Shown here: positions 16,456 to 24,665 of the stretch, one piece after another
How the letters are laid out: each line of letters starts with the position of its first letter
Numbering within the stretch: the stretch's first letter is position 1
Origin: Geodermatophilus sabuli
GTDB lineage: Bacteria > Actinomycetota > Actinomycetes > Mycobacteriales > Geodermatophilaceae
Direction of reading: 5' to 3'
Assembly (NCBI RefSeq): GCF_010686765.1
Contig: NZ_JAAGWF010000027.1
Location: 1 to 64,000, forward strand
Length of the DNA: 64,000 nucleotides
Translations under genes and position numbers: made by a program
Notes under the pieces: generated by a model
Told to the model about the DNA's origin: nothing
Seen by the model: only the letters and a program-made list of their open reading frames with translations
Databases searched by the model: none

Positions 16456-17592
16456 TCACCGTGGCCGCTCGATGTCGTCGTCCCGCGTCCTGGTGATCGC
16501 CCCGAGCATGGCGTCGAGGGCGCGGGCGATCTCGGCGTCGCGGTCGTCGGCAGCGTGCTGGTAGACGAGGGCGGCGGCGGGGGAGGAGTGGCCGAGCCGG
16601 CGCATGAGCTCCTTGGTGGTCGCGCCGGTGGCCGCGGCGAGGGTGGCCCCGGTGTGCCGCAGCTCGTGCGGCCGGACTGCCGGAAGGCCGATGGCGTCGG
16701 CGGCACGCCGGAAGGTCGAGTTCCAGTTGCTGCGGGCGAGATATCCCCCGGAACCGGTGGAGAACAGGAGGGCATCTGGAGAACCGCCTACGTGCTTCTT
16801 TAGGTGAACCTCCAGTGACGCCGCGGTCGCGGCGGGGAGGGTCACGGTCCGGCGTCCGGCATCGGTTTTGGGTTCGCCGATCACCCACCGGTTGTCGATG
16901 CGCCGGACGGATCGTTCGACGCGAAGCCGGCCGCCGGCCAGGACATCCGACCGGCGTAGTGCGGTGGCCTCACCGAACCGGAGACCACCGAAGGCCAGCA
17001 CGAGCAACAGCGCTCGATAGCGCTCCGTTCTCCTGTTTCGCCCCAGTTGCTCGGCCAGTCGCAAGGCCTCCGAGGCGGTGAGCGCTCGGGACGGCCGGGT
17101 GGCCTTGGGTGTGCCGGCGCCCCGCAGCTTGCACGGGTTGGACGGAATGGCCTCGTCCGCGACCGCCACGTTGAGGATGGCGCGCAGCAGTCGGTAGGAC
17201 TGAGCCAGAGCAGTCGGGCCGGTCGTTCGGCCGGCCTTTACGTGCCAGGAGCGGACGGCGGCCGGGGTCACCTCCTCAACAGGAACGGCCCCCCAGGCAT
17301 CGGTCAGGTGGTGACGCCACAGCGACGCGTACAGGCTGCGGGTGCCTTCACGGAGGTCGTTGCGGGCGAGGTAGTCGTCGGCGTACTCGCCGACGGTCCG
17401 GCGGCCAGCCTCCGGGGCTCGCCAGCTCTTCCGGACGAGGGCGGCCTCTTGAGCCGACAGCCATGCCCGAGCATCTGCCTTGACGGTGCCGAAGACCTTG
17501 GACCGGCGCCGACCGTCCGGCCCGACGTAGCGGGCGCGGTACCGGCCGTTGGGGAGTCGGTCGATGTTCCCGAAGCCTGGTCCTCTGCCCAT
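16456..17592 (-). CDS. int: Tyrosine recombinase / phage-type integrase
   Basis: A 378-aa intact tyrosine integrase. N-terminal AP2-like arm-binding region (GRYRARYVGPDGRRRSKVF), core-binding SAM-like domain at about 65-160, catalytic domain at 170-360. Catalytic residues visible are Arg in GGLRFGEATALRR, His-x-x-Arg in HELRHTGATLA, and Tyr in LVYQHAADD. It cuts and joins att sites; the likely target is tRNA-Gly, but the gene lies 3.1 kb inside the element while the IS-split relative lies next to the repeat. The excisionase-like gene lies 41 bp upstream on the same strand, so the two form the integration module. Confidence 0.92.
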   Translation of the reverse strand: MGRGPGFGNIDRLPNGRYRARYVGPDGRRRSKVFGTVKADARAWLSAQEAALVRKSWRAPEAGRRTVGEYADDYLARNDLREGTRSLYASLWRHHLTDAWGAVPVEEVTPAAVRSWHVKAGRTTGPTALAQSYRLLRAILNVAVADEAIPSNPCKLRGAGTPKATRPSRALTASEALRLAEQLGRNRRTERYRALLLVLAFGGLRFGEATALRRSDVLAGGRLRVERSVRRIDNRWVIGEPKTDAGRRTVTLPAATAASLEVHLKKHVGGSPDALLFSTGSGGYLARSNWNSTFRRAADAIGLPAVRPHELRHTGATLAAATGATTKELMRRLGHSSPAAALVYQHAADDRDAEIARALDAMLGAITRTRDDDIERPR

Positions 17593-17633
17593 GCCGTGAC
17601 CCTGGGCGGCAGGTCAGCGGATGTCCGCCGATG

Positions 17634-17852
17634 TCATCGCTGGCTGGGGATGCGCCCTTTGTCCACAAGGGCGTCTAGCGCTGACCGCTCCAGGCGCACA
17701 TACTTGCCGACTTTCACGAAGGCGATCCGGCGCTCGGTGATGAGCCGGCGGATGAATCGCTCTCCCGTGCCGAGGTACTCGCCGGCCTGCGCGACGGTGA
17801 GCAGCGGGTCACTCGCGGAGTACCGCTCTTCGCTCATCCGGTGCGCCGTCAT
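17634..17852 (-). CDS. xis: Excisionase-family helix-turn-helix protein
   Basis: A 72-aa MerR/Xis-like protein (helix_turn_helix_17, 'excisionase family DNA binding domain'). Diagnostic sequence is LLTVAQAGEYLGTGERFIRR then 'LITERRIAFVKVGKYVRLERSALDALV'. These proteins bend DNA next to the integrase arm sites and push recombination toward excision. It precedes int in the same direction. Start choice between ATG 17852 and ATG 17837 is open; both keep the whole domain. Confidence 0.85.
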   Translation of the reverse strand: MTAHRMSEERYSASDPLLTVAQAGEYLGTGERFIRRLITERRIAFVKVGKYVRLERSALDALVDKGRIPSQR

Positions 17853-17865
17853 GATCGAAGCCTCG

Positions 17866-18225
17866 TCACAACCCTCCAGTAGGCCTCCAGAACTTTCTCG
17901 CCCCGCGGACCCGCTCCAGGCCACTGGCGACCTGCTGCCCGACGCAGACGTCCCTAAGCGGCGCCACGCTCGAGTGCGGGACCTTGTCCGTCACGGGGTA
18001 GGAACCGTCGTCAGCCAGCGAGTCCCATGCCTGGGTCTCCTCGCGGTAGGACGCGTCCGTGCTCGCGTAGGCCTCGCGGATGGCCTCGAACCGCGCATGC
18101 CGGTCCGCCTCGTCGAGCAGTTCGGCGATCACTTCGGCGGCGGTCATCTGTTGCTGACTTGCCCGTGCGGCGATGCGCTCGCGCAGGCTCCGCGGCACCT
18201 TGATGGTGGTCACCGTGTCGGGCAT
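17866..18225 (-). CDS. Ribbon-helix-helix (antitoxin-like) protein
   Basis: A 119-aa protein starting MPDTVTTIKVPRSLRERIAA, a ribbon-helix-helix strand and helix, followed by 'MTAAEVIAELLDEADRHARFEAI'. This looks like the DNA-binding antitoxin of a MazF/PemK-type pair. The normal antitoxin would end near residue 75; here the frame continues for about 45 residues of different character, and no toxin ORF follows before the xis gene 14 bp away. It may be a solitary regulator or a toxin-antitoxin locus in which the toxin decayed and its remnant became fused. Confidence 0.6.
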   Translation of the reverse strand: MPDTVTTIKVPRSLRERIAARASQQQMTAAEVIAELLDEADRHARFEAIREAYASTDASYREETQAWDSLADDGSYPVTDKVPHSSVAPLRDVCVGQQVASGLERVRGARKFWRPTGGL

Positions 18226-18265
18226 ACCGACGAGGATGCCCGCAAGATCCGCGGTAGCGAACACC

Positions 18266-18977
18266 GACGCCTCGCGATCTCAAGATGCGCCGCTCTCGCC
18301 TGGCCGCCGGACCCAACGAGCTCAAGATCACCGACCGACACACCTCATGCACTGTCGGGCCAGCAACTCGTTGTGACGAGTAGATCGAGGCAGCCACGAC
18401 GTGCGGGTGGGGCTTGGCGCCCGCGGGCGAAGACAACCTCCCATGGTCGCCGCCGTCCCCGTCGCCGAGATGCAAGAGGTGTGATGCCTCGTGATCTTGG
18501 AGTCTCCAGTGCTGCTTGGCCCGGGGCGGTCGCGCCGCGAAGCCGGGTCCAGAGCAATGCCTTGCTGGAGCCGACTTAGGCCTCAGGCTTCTCCGTGTCG
18601 GCCCGCGTCTTCGTGGGCGTAGCCGAGTGGATCAGCCCCGGCACGTCTGGCCGGCGATAGGCTCGTCTTGGGCGGCTTCATGGGTCTGCTCCTCATGAGC
18701 ACTCCACCAGCCAGCCGATGGCTTGCCCGGATGCACGCGAATGAACGGCCCCCGAACGGGCGCTGAATCATCGCCTGGCAGCGCTCCCGCGAGGGAGCGG
18801 CAGCAGTCGGGGCGCACCCCGGCGTATGTCCTCCGCCAGGGCGCGCATCCTCGAGGCCGCGGTGATCACGAATGCGTTCAGCAGGGCGGTGCTTCCGGGA
18901 TCAGCGCACGGCCGCAGCGCCGCATCTTGTCGGTGGCGAACCCTAGGCTCGCAGCAACCAACCACGGGGGAATGTCA
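18266..18977. other. Gene-poor stretch upstream of the CBASS operon
   Basis: About 710 bp between the ribbon-helix-helix gene and capV. I see no convincing long gene. It holds one short ORF with a good ribosome site (18583-18681) and must contain the CBASS promoter, for which I cannot name a clear -35/-10 pair. Confidence 0.4.
18583..18681 (-). CDS. Possible 32-aa small protein
   Basis: ATG 18681 is preceded by GAGGAG with a seven-base spacer and opens a basic 32-residue frame starting MKPPKTSLSPARRAGADPLG. No family is recognised. The ribosome site is the main support; it may also be chance in GC-rich DNA. Confidence 0.25.
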   Translation of the reverse strand: MKPPKTSLSPARRAGADPLGYAHEDAGRHGEA

Positions 18978-20012
18978 ATGACCGGCTCTTACGCTTCGCA
19001 CGGACCGACACCCGGCCGATTTCAGGGTGACCGCTTTCAGATTCTTTCACTCGACGGCGGCGGAGCGAGGGCGCTGTTCACTGCACACGTTCTCGCGCAC
19101 ATCGAGGAAGACCTGGGCATCGTGATCACGGACCACTTCGACTTGGTCGCCGGGACCTCGGCCGGAGGCATCGTCGCGCTGGGTCTAGGCGCGGGTCTCA
19201 GGCCCAAAGAAATCGCCGAGCACTTCGGTGACCTCGTAGATCGCGTTTTCCCGGCTCGGCTACAACGCCGTGCGCGCTGGAGCCGGCTTCGGCAGCCCGC
19301 TTACGACAGCGAAGTCCTTCGTGATGTGCTGCTCGAGGTCCTCGGTCACCGGACTTTGGGCGACAGTTGCATGCGGTTGGTCATCCCGTCGTGGGACATC
19401 CAGCGCGGCGAGGTTCACATCTTCAAGACCCGCCACAGCGAACGTCTCACCCGGGATTGGCGAATCGACATGGTTGACGTCGCACTCGCGACCACCGCAG
19501 CCCCCACGTACTTCCGAGCAGCCCGTGTCCCCGATGCACCGCTCATCGACGGCGGCGTCTGGGCCAATAACCCTTCTGTATTGGCAATTGGTGAAGCCGT
19601 CAGCATGCTGGGCGTTCCGTTAGAGGCTATTCGCGTCTTGAACGTCGGAACCATGGAACCGTTCACGGACAACGCCGACCGACTGGAGAAGGCTGGCATC
19701 TTGGGGTGGGGGCCAAAGGCTGCTGGCGTCATCCTCAACGCCAGTAGCCGGGGTGGCATGGGAACCGCCATGCACTTGGTCGGCTTCGATGACTTCGTCC
19801 GCTTCGACGCGCCTGTACCGCCGGGCAAGTTCGCCCTCGACCGGATCAACGCACAGTCCGTCCGAGGATATGCGTCCACCACCAGCCGAAACCTCGCCCC
19901 CGAGTTCGCCGCCAAGTTCGCCGACCACGCGGCACCTCCCTTTACCCCGCTTCCTCCACCGTCAGCGCCCAGCGGGCCGCGCACCGACACACTGCCCGAA
20001 GGAGATTTGTGA
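18978..20012 (+). CDS. capV: CapV-like patatin phospholipase, CBASS effector
   Basis: A 344-aa patatin-like phospholipase. The oxyanion motif is LSLDGGGARALF (about 24-35), the nucleophile elbow GTSAGG (about 63-68) gives catalytic Ser, and the catalytic Asp is in LIDGGVWANNPS (about 193). In CBASS, cyclic nucleotides made by the neighbouring CD-NTase switch on CapV, which degrades membrane phospholipids and kills the infected cell. ATG 18978 is preferred because GGGGGA lies six bases upstream. The stop overlaps the CD-NTase start (TGATG), and AAGGAG for that gene lies inside capV, so expression is coupled. Confidence 0.88.
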   Translation: MTGSYASHGPTPGRFQGDRFQILSLDGGGARALFTAHVLAHIEEDLGIVITDHFDLVAGTSAGGIVALGLGAGLRPKEIAEHFGDLVDRVFPARLQRRARWSRLRQPAYDSEVLRDVLLEVLGHRTLGDSCMRLVIPSWDIQRGEVHIFKTRHSERLTRDWRIDMVDVALATTAAPTYFRAARVPDAPLIDGGVWANNPSVLAIGEAVSMLGVPLEAIRVLNVGTMEPFTDNADRLEKAGILGWGPKAAGVILNASSRGGMGTAMHLVGFDDFVRFDAPVPPGKFALDRINAQSVRGYASTTSRNLAPEFAAKFADHAAPPFTPLPPPSAPSGPRTDTLPEGDL

Positions 20013-21031
20013 TGGAACACGTAGGCCACTTCAGGACGCTGCTTGAAGACACCGTCAACCTGCCCGATGGCAAACTAGCCAGCCTTGCTGACCGAGTTGA
20101 TAAAATTTATGCGGCTATCAAGGCAGCCAAGACCCAATCGCGCGTCCTAAGCAAGAAGCGGCAAGGTTCCTGGGCGCAGCGGACCATCATCAACCCGCCC
20201 AAGAACGTCGAGTTCGACGCTGATTTCATGCTCGAACTTAGGGAAGTCGAAGGCTGGACGCCAGCCGACTACAACGACGCCGTGTTCAACGCTCTAGACA
20301 ATGACCCTGTCTACGGCAGCATGGACGAACCCGTTGAAGCCAAGAACCGTTGCGTCCGCGTCTCATACGCCAACGACATGCACGTAGACGTTGTGCCCTA
20401 CGTGAACCTCGCGAACGGCGGGGAGCATATCATCAACTCCGAGACCGACGAGTGGGAGGCAAACAACTCTGACGGATTCACACAGTGGATGAAGACAAAA
20501 GATGACCTGACCGACGGCAACATGCGTCGAGTCATCAGACTCCTCAAGTATCTCCGCGACCACCACGGGTGGTACGAGGACACGGTCTCAATCATCCTGA
20601 CCACCGTCGTCGGCAACACGATCAAGCCAGAGAACGTTCTCGCAAATAGTGACTGCTACACCAACGTGCCGGTGACGCTGGCCCGCGTCGTATCCGACCT
20701 CGCGACGTGGGTCCGCGCCAATGACACCCGCCCCGAGGTTGAAGCGGACCCCGGTACGACCTTCACGCACCGCTGGACTGAGTCCCGCTACCAGCAGTTC
20801 CGCACTGACATCCAGAATCTGGATACGAGGATTGCCGCAGCGCTCGCCGAGACCGACGAAGATGACAGCCTCGACCTTTGGCGCGACCTCTTCGGCGGAG
20901 GGTTTAAGGCCCCCGAGTCGTCGACCAAGACGAGCAAGTTTCCGGCACTCGGTACCGGAAGCGGAACCGCGGGGGCAGCGGGTAGTGCAGCCTCAGAAAC
21001 GTCTACCAGCCGCAGCGGCAAAGTGGGATGA
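20012..21031 (+). CDS. CD-NTase (cGAS/DncV-like nucleotidyltransferase)
   Basis: A 339-aa SMODS-type nucleotidyltransferase. The active site is complete: QGSWAQRT (Gly-Ser at 52-53), the metal pair in VEFDADFML (Asp69, Asp71) and the third Asp in MHVDVVPYV (Asp126). On phage infection such enzymes make a cyclic di- or trinucleotide for the effector, here CapV. The last 40 residues are low-complexity Ser/Thr/Gly and the protein ends SGKVG, with a terminal glycine. Cap2 enzymes join the CD-NTase C terminus to other molecules, so the flexible Gly end fits a Cap2 substrate. ATGA overlap links it to cap2. Confidence 0.92.
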   Translation: MEHVGHFRTLLEDTVNLPDGKLASLADRVDKIYAAIKAAKTQSRVLSKKRQGSWAQRTIINPPKNVEFDADFMLELREVEGWTPADYNDAVFNALDNDPVYGSMDEPVEAKNRCVRVSYANDMHVDVVPYVNLANGGEHIINSETDEWEANNSDGFTQWMKTKDDLTDGNMRRVIRLLKYLRDHHGWYEDTVSIILTTVVGNTIKPENVLANSDCYTNVPVTLARVVSDLATWVRANDTRPEVEADPGTTFTHRWTESRYQQFRTDIQNLDTRIAAALAETDEDDSLDLWRDLFGGGFKAPESSTKTSKFPALGTGSGTAGAAGSAASETSTSRSGKVG

Positions 21032-22965
21032 CGCGGAAGAGAATCTCACCACCAGCGCTCACTAAGTGGCAGCGGCGAGCGCTGACAGACCTGCGCGCCC
21101 AAGCCAAGAATCAGCCGGAAGTCCTCACCATCGGCGCACAAGAGCGCGACGACGACGGCAACGTCTACGTGCGCTTCACGCTGCACACCAAAGATCTACC
21201 CGCGCCCAGCGCCGACGGCCTCACCTTCAAGACAGCCGAACAGTTCGTCCTCCTCGTCGCACCTACGGACGACCACCCGCCCACAGTGCTTCTGGAGCAT
21301 GGCCGGTTCATCGGCATCCCCCACGTCCTGTCCGGTTTCTACCTCTGCCTCTACCTCGACGAGTCCCGTGAATGGGATCCCGAGGTCGGCATCAACGGGA
21401 AGAACGGCGTGCTCAGTCGTCTCTGGGACTGGATGGAAAAGGCCGCCCAGAACGACTTTGACCCTGACTCCGCCCTCTTTCACGCAGTCGGAGGGGTCCC
21501 ACACATCACGCCCGGCACTCCGAGCATCATCGTCAGGCAGCTTCCAGAAACCAGAGCCCGCGTTGCCATCGCCTATCTCAACTGTCGAACCTCCCAGCGG
21601 CTCGACCTAGATCGCTACCCGGGACCTGACAGCGAGACAGTTCACACTCCGGTCTTCTTTGCCGACTCCGACATGCCGCTAGGAGCCGGGAATCACTTCC
21701 TCGGCCTGCTCCTCGGACTGATCCGGCACCCTCGCCCGCACGGACTCGATGCCTTCATCGCACCACGCCCCACCAGCCAGGTGCACGATCCCGGCCTCGT
21801 CGCCCACGCGCTCATCGCGAGCCGCCATCGCACGCGCTCGCACTGGTTCGCGGCGCACAACGTCGAGCCTGTGCCGAGGCCGTATGAGACGACGCCGGAC
21901 GCTGCCCTGTTCACGACGCTCGCGGCCAGCGCCACTCGCAACCCCGCTGGGACACCGCAGCGCCTCATCCTGGCCGTGCCCCACCCAACGGGAGGACCAC
22001 GCCACCTACTTGCCCTCCAACTTGCTCCCGCGCTTGCCGACGACCTCCGAGACCTGGTCCGCAACAGAACAACGACACTAATCCCCTATGAGCCCGACCG
22101 AATCAACATGGCAGCGCCCATCGAATGGTGCTTTGTGTCGGACGAACGCGCAGCCGTCACGACCCGGCGCGATGCCGGCCGCCCCGTCTCTGCATTGCGC
22201 GACAAGACCGTTGCGGTTCTTGGCTGTGGCGGTCTCGGATCGTGGATCGCCGAGTTCGTCGTTCGCGCCGGAGCCAAGCACGTCGTCATCAGCGATTACG
22301 GACGGGTCACTGGAGGACTGCTCGTTCGACAGAACTACGTTGAAGACGACAACGGAGGCCCGAAAGCGCTTGGGCTGTATACGCGTCTCAAGGCGATCAG
22401 CGACACCGTCCAGATCAATGCACATGGCCATCTCACTACATCCGAACTCACCCAGATCGCACTGACAGCCGACCTAATTATCGACGCAACGGTCAGCCTC
22501 AAGATGACGAAGCAGCTGGACACCGTCGCGACCAAGCCTCAGCGAAAGGCGATCATCGCACAAGTCGCTACGGACGCACGCAGCGGAACACTCGGATACG
22601 CGACCATCAATCCGCCCGACGGTGACACGACTATGACCGACATGGACCACCACCTGCGCGACCAGGTTCGCGCCGACGGAGCGCTTGAGCGCTACCGGTA
22701 CTTCTGGGAGGACCCCGCACCTGGCGACGAGTTCGTCCCCACGCGCGGATGCTCAGCGCCGACGTTCCACGGCTCAGCGGCAGATCTCGCTGCACTCGGC
22801 GGGGGACTGGCAACCCTTATCGCCAAGCACCTTGCCGTAGCTGCTCAGGGGGCGCACCTAATGGCTCTCCCCCATTCAGACGTAACGCCCGGACACAAGT
22901 ACCTGCCCTACGAGAGGCCTGTAGTTGGCGCATCACGCCGTGGGTCAGAGCCGACGCTCGCGTGA
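21028..22965 (+). CDS. cap2: Cap2-like E2-E1 ubiquitin-transfer fusion of CBASS
   Basis: A 645-aa two-part protein. An N-terminal E2-like domain carries the candidate cysteine in GFYLCLYLDESREW (Cys107). A ThiF/E1 adenylation domain follows from about 390, with the nucleotide loop VAVLGCGGLGSW and a candidate E1 Cys in TRGCSAPTF (Cys575). In type II CBASS, Cap2 attaches the CD-NTase C terminus to targets and so primes cGAMP-type synthesis. The usual Cap3 JAB/JAMM protease that reverses this is not encoded here or next to it, and no HxH...D metalloprotease pattern was found in this protein. Start overlaps the CD-NTase stop. Confidence 0.85.
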   Translation: MTRKRISPPALTKWQRRALTDLRAQAKNQPEVLTIGAQERDDDGNVYVRFTLHTKDLPAPSADGLTFKTAEQFVLLVAPTDDHPPTVLLEHGRFIGIPHVLSGFYLCLYLDESREWDPEVGINGKNGVLSRLWDWMEKAAQNDFDPDSALFHAVGGVPHITPGTPSIIVRQLPETRARVAIAYLNCRTSQRLDLDRYPGPDSETVHTPVFFADSDMPLGAGNHFLGLLLGLIRHPRPHGLDAFIAPRPTSQVHDPGLVAHALIASRHRTRSHWFAAHNVEPVPRPYETTPDAALFTTLAASATRNPAGTPQRLILAVPHPTGGPRHLLALQLAPALADDLRDLVRNRTTTLIPYEPDRINMAAPIEWCFVSDERAAVTTRRDAGRPVSALRDKTVAVLGCGGLGSWIAEFVVRAGAKHVVISDYGRVTGGLLVRQNYVEDDNGGPKALGLYTRLKAISDTVQINAHGHLTTSELTQIALTADLIIDATVSLKMTKQLDTVATKPQRKAIIAQVATDARSGTLGYATINPPDGDTTMTDMDHHLRDQVRADGALERYRYFWEDPAPGDEFVPTRGCSAPTFHGSAADLAALGGGLATLIAKHLAVAAQGAHLMALPHSDVTPGHKYLPYERPVVGASRRGSEPTLA

Positions 22966-22991
22966 CCCCGCATGCTCCGAGGCTGAGCGAG

Positions 22992-23018
22992 TGTCCCTGA
23001 GTGGGCCGCTCAGGGACA
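22992..23018 (+). terminator. Hairpin after the CBASS operon
   Basis: TGTCCCTGAG and CTCAGGGACA form a perfect 10-bp stem around a 7-base loop, 27 bp after the cap2 stop codon. There is no U-run, as is common for actinobacterial terminators. It would end the three-gene CBASS transcript. Confidence 0.6.
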
Positions 23019-23175
23019 GTTGAACGACCTATTCGAGGGCAACAGGTGCACAACCGATGACATCTCAAGGATCGCTTCGTAGCGACGCGCCAACACGTCC
23101 GGCCGCCCATCAACTAGTCGAGCAGCGATCTGGGACCAATGTGAGAAGACCCGGGGATTCGAGTGAGGTTGCGCG

Positions 23176-24423
23176 GTGACGGTCCTCGATGAGCCGCTGG
23201 CGTCGGTCCAATTGGAGCTACTTGATCTGATCTGGGAGCCCATCGGGTCCGCAGTCAATCGGGGTCACGACCCGGACTGGCCCGTGTGGGACTTCGTTCG
23301 GCGGTCACTCCTGAGTCGGTATCCGACTCTGGAGACCGCCGAGGAGGTGCTATCCAGCATTCCGGCGCTGGCATGGGGCGGGCCGTCCCGCAGTCGCCGC
23401 TATGGGCTCGTCTGGCATGAGGGCCACATCGCCATGAGCCCCGGCAAGGAGAACCGGGTCGGTCTCACCATCGCGGGTCTGGCGATGTTGGCGCGTAGTG
23501 GCCGGAATACCGGACCTTTGGCTGACGCATTGGCGGCAATCATCGGCACGGTGGCGGCTGCGGACGAGGCGCTGTCGCCGGATCCGTTCGAGGTGGTTCA
23601 GGCAGACGTTCCGCTCAGCGATTACACCGCCAGCGTGGCCACTCTCAGCCGGGAGCAGGGGTACGGATTTCCCGATCGGCTCATCGCAGACGGACTCGGC
23701 AATGGTCGCGAGTATGCGTTGATAGCAATCAACCAGATTGGCCGCCTCTTGCCTCTGCAAGTGCTACTCGGGCGCCAAAGCTTGCGCCCGTTTCGCTATG
23801 TACGTAACGCGGATGATTACCTAACTTGTATCGATACTGTCGAGGACAGCCAGCGAGAACCGGTTCACTACTCGTCACCGCTTACTCTTGTACAGACGCT
23901 GGACTATCTCGGTTACGTGTTGGCGGCGGATCCCCAATGGTTTGGCGGTCCACGTCTGACCGTCGCGCCGGACCTTCAATCCGCAGCGAGCCTCGGGATG
24001 CCGGTCACTACGCGAAGCGAGTACGAGTCCGCCTTGAGCGCTCTCTGGAATGTCCTTGCACAACTAAATGTCCCCGCAGTGCCGAAAGACATCCTCGCAG
24101 CGCGCTTCCATGGCAAACAGCCTGGGTCAATCGGTCGCTTGCAATCGTGGCTCGAGACGCGCGACGCCGATCCCGCTTCCCGTGAGCGTTGCATGGCCGC
24201 CCTGGCTACCGTGCGTCAGGTGGGGCGGCTCCGCACTGAGCCACAGCACGGATCGCCACAGGTGCGGCGCCAAGCGGTCGAAGCTCGGCGAAGGCTCGGC
24301 CTGCCTGACGTGGTGCATGACTATGAAGCGGCTTGGTCTCGAACGCTTGATGTCTTAGCCGGCGCCTTCAACGTTATCCGCGAGGAGGTGCAGGGAGTTG
24401 CCGGCCTTAGTGCCGTGGACTGA
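23176..24423 (+). CDS. Unknown 415-aa protein next to CBASS
   Basis: I do not recognise this protein. It has no signal peptide and no clear membrane segment. Residues about 1-190 are mixed (GHIAMSPGKENRVGLTIAGL), the middle has a possible strand-rich region, and the C terminus is helical and basic-amphipathic (VRRQAVEARRRLGLP, then 'AAWSRTLDVLAGAFNVIREEVQ'). The GTG at 23176 is preceded by GAGG at 23163-23168. It lies 158 bp downstream of the CBASS terminator hairpin, so it is probably a separate unit. Location between two defence-like loci in a mobile island makes a defence role possible, unproven. Confidence 0.6.
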   Translation: MTVLDEPLASVQLELLDLIWEPIGSAVNRGHDPDWPVWDFVRRSLLSRYPTLETAEEVLSSIPALAWGGPSRSRRYGLVWHEGHIAMSPGKENRVGLTIAGLAMLARSGRNTGPLADALAAIIGTVAAADEALSPDPFEVVQADVPLSDYTASVATLSREQGYGFPDRLIADGLGNGREYALIAINQIGRLLPLQVLLGRQSLRPFRYVRNADDYLTCIDTVEDSQREPVHYSSPLTLVQTLDYLGYVLAADPQWFGGPRLTVAPDLQSAASLGMPVTTRSEYESALSALWNVLAQLNVPAVPKDILAARFHGKQPGSIGRLQSWLETRDADPASRERCMAALATVRQVGRLRTEPQHGSPQVRRQAVEARRRLGLPDVVHDYEAAWSRTLDVLAGAFNVIREEVQGVAGLSAVD

Positions 24424-24665
24424 CCGCAACAAAATGGCGTCGGCGTCTGCCGCTCGACCTTGACCGGCAGTGGAGTTCGTTCGCGGTCGCGTGCATGCGT
24501 TCGCTGTCGCTCGAGTATGGCTCCCCAAACAGATGCAGTTGGCGGACTGCTGTGAACAGGGCGGCCGGTACCGGAGGGGCAGAGGCGACCCGAATCGATT
24601 GAGCGGTCTCGGTCGCCGTGCGCGTATGCGTGCCGATGGTTGCTATCGACCGTTCGTTGCACGCG

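Noticed and set aside
23176-24423. Cap3 (JAB peptidase) candidate after cap2
   Set aside because: No HxH(x)nD metalloprotease motif is present and the protein lies after a terminator hairpin.
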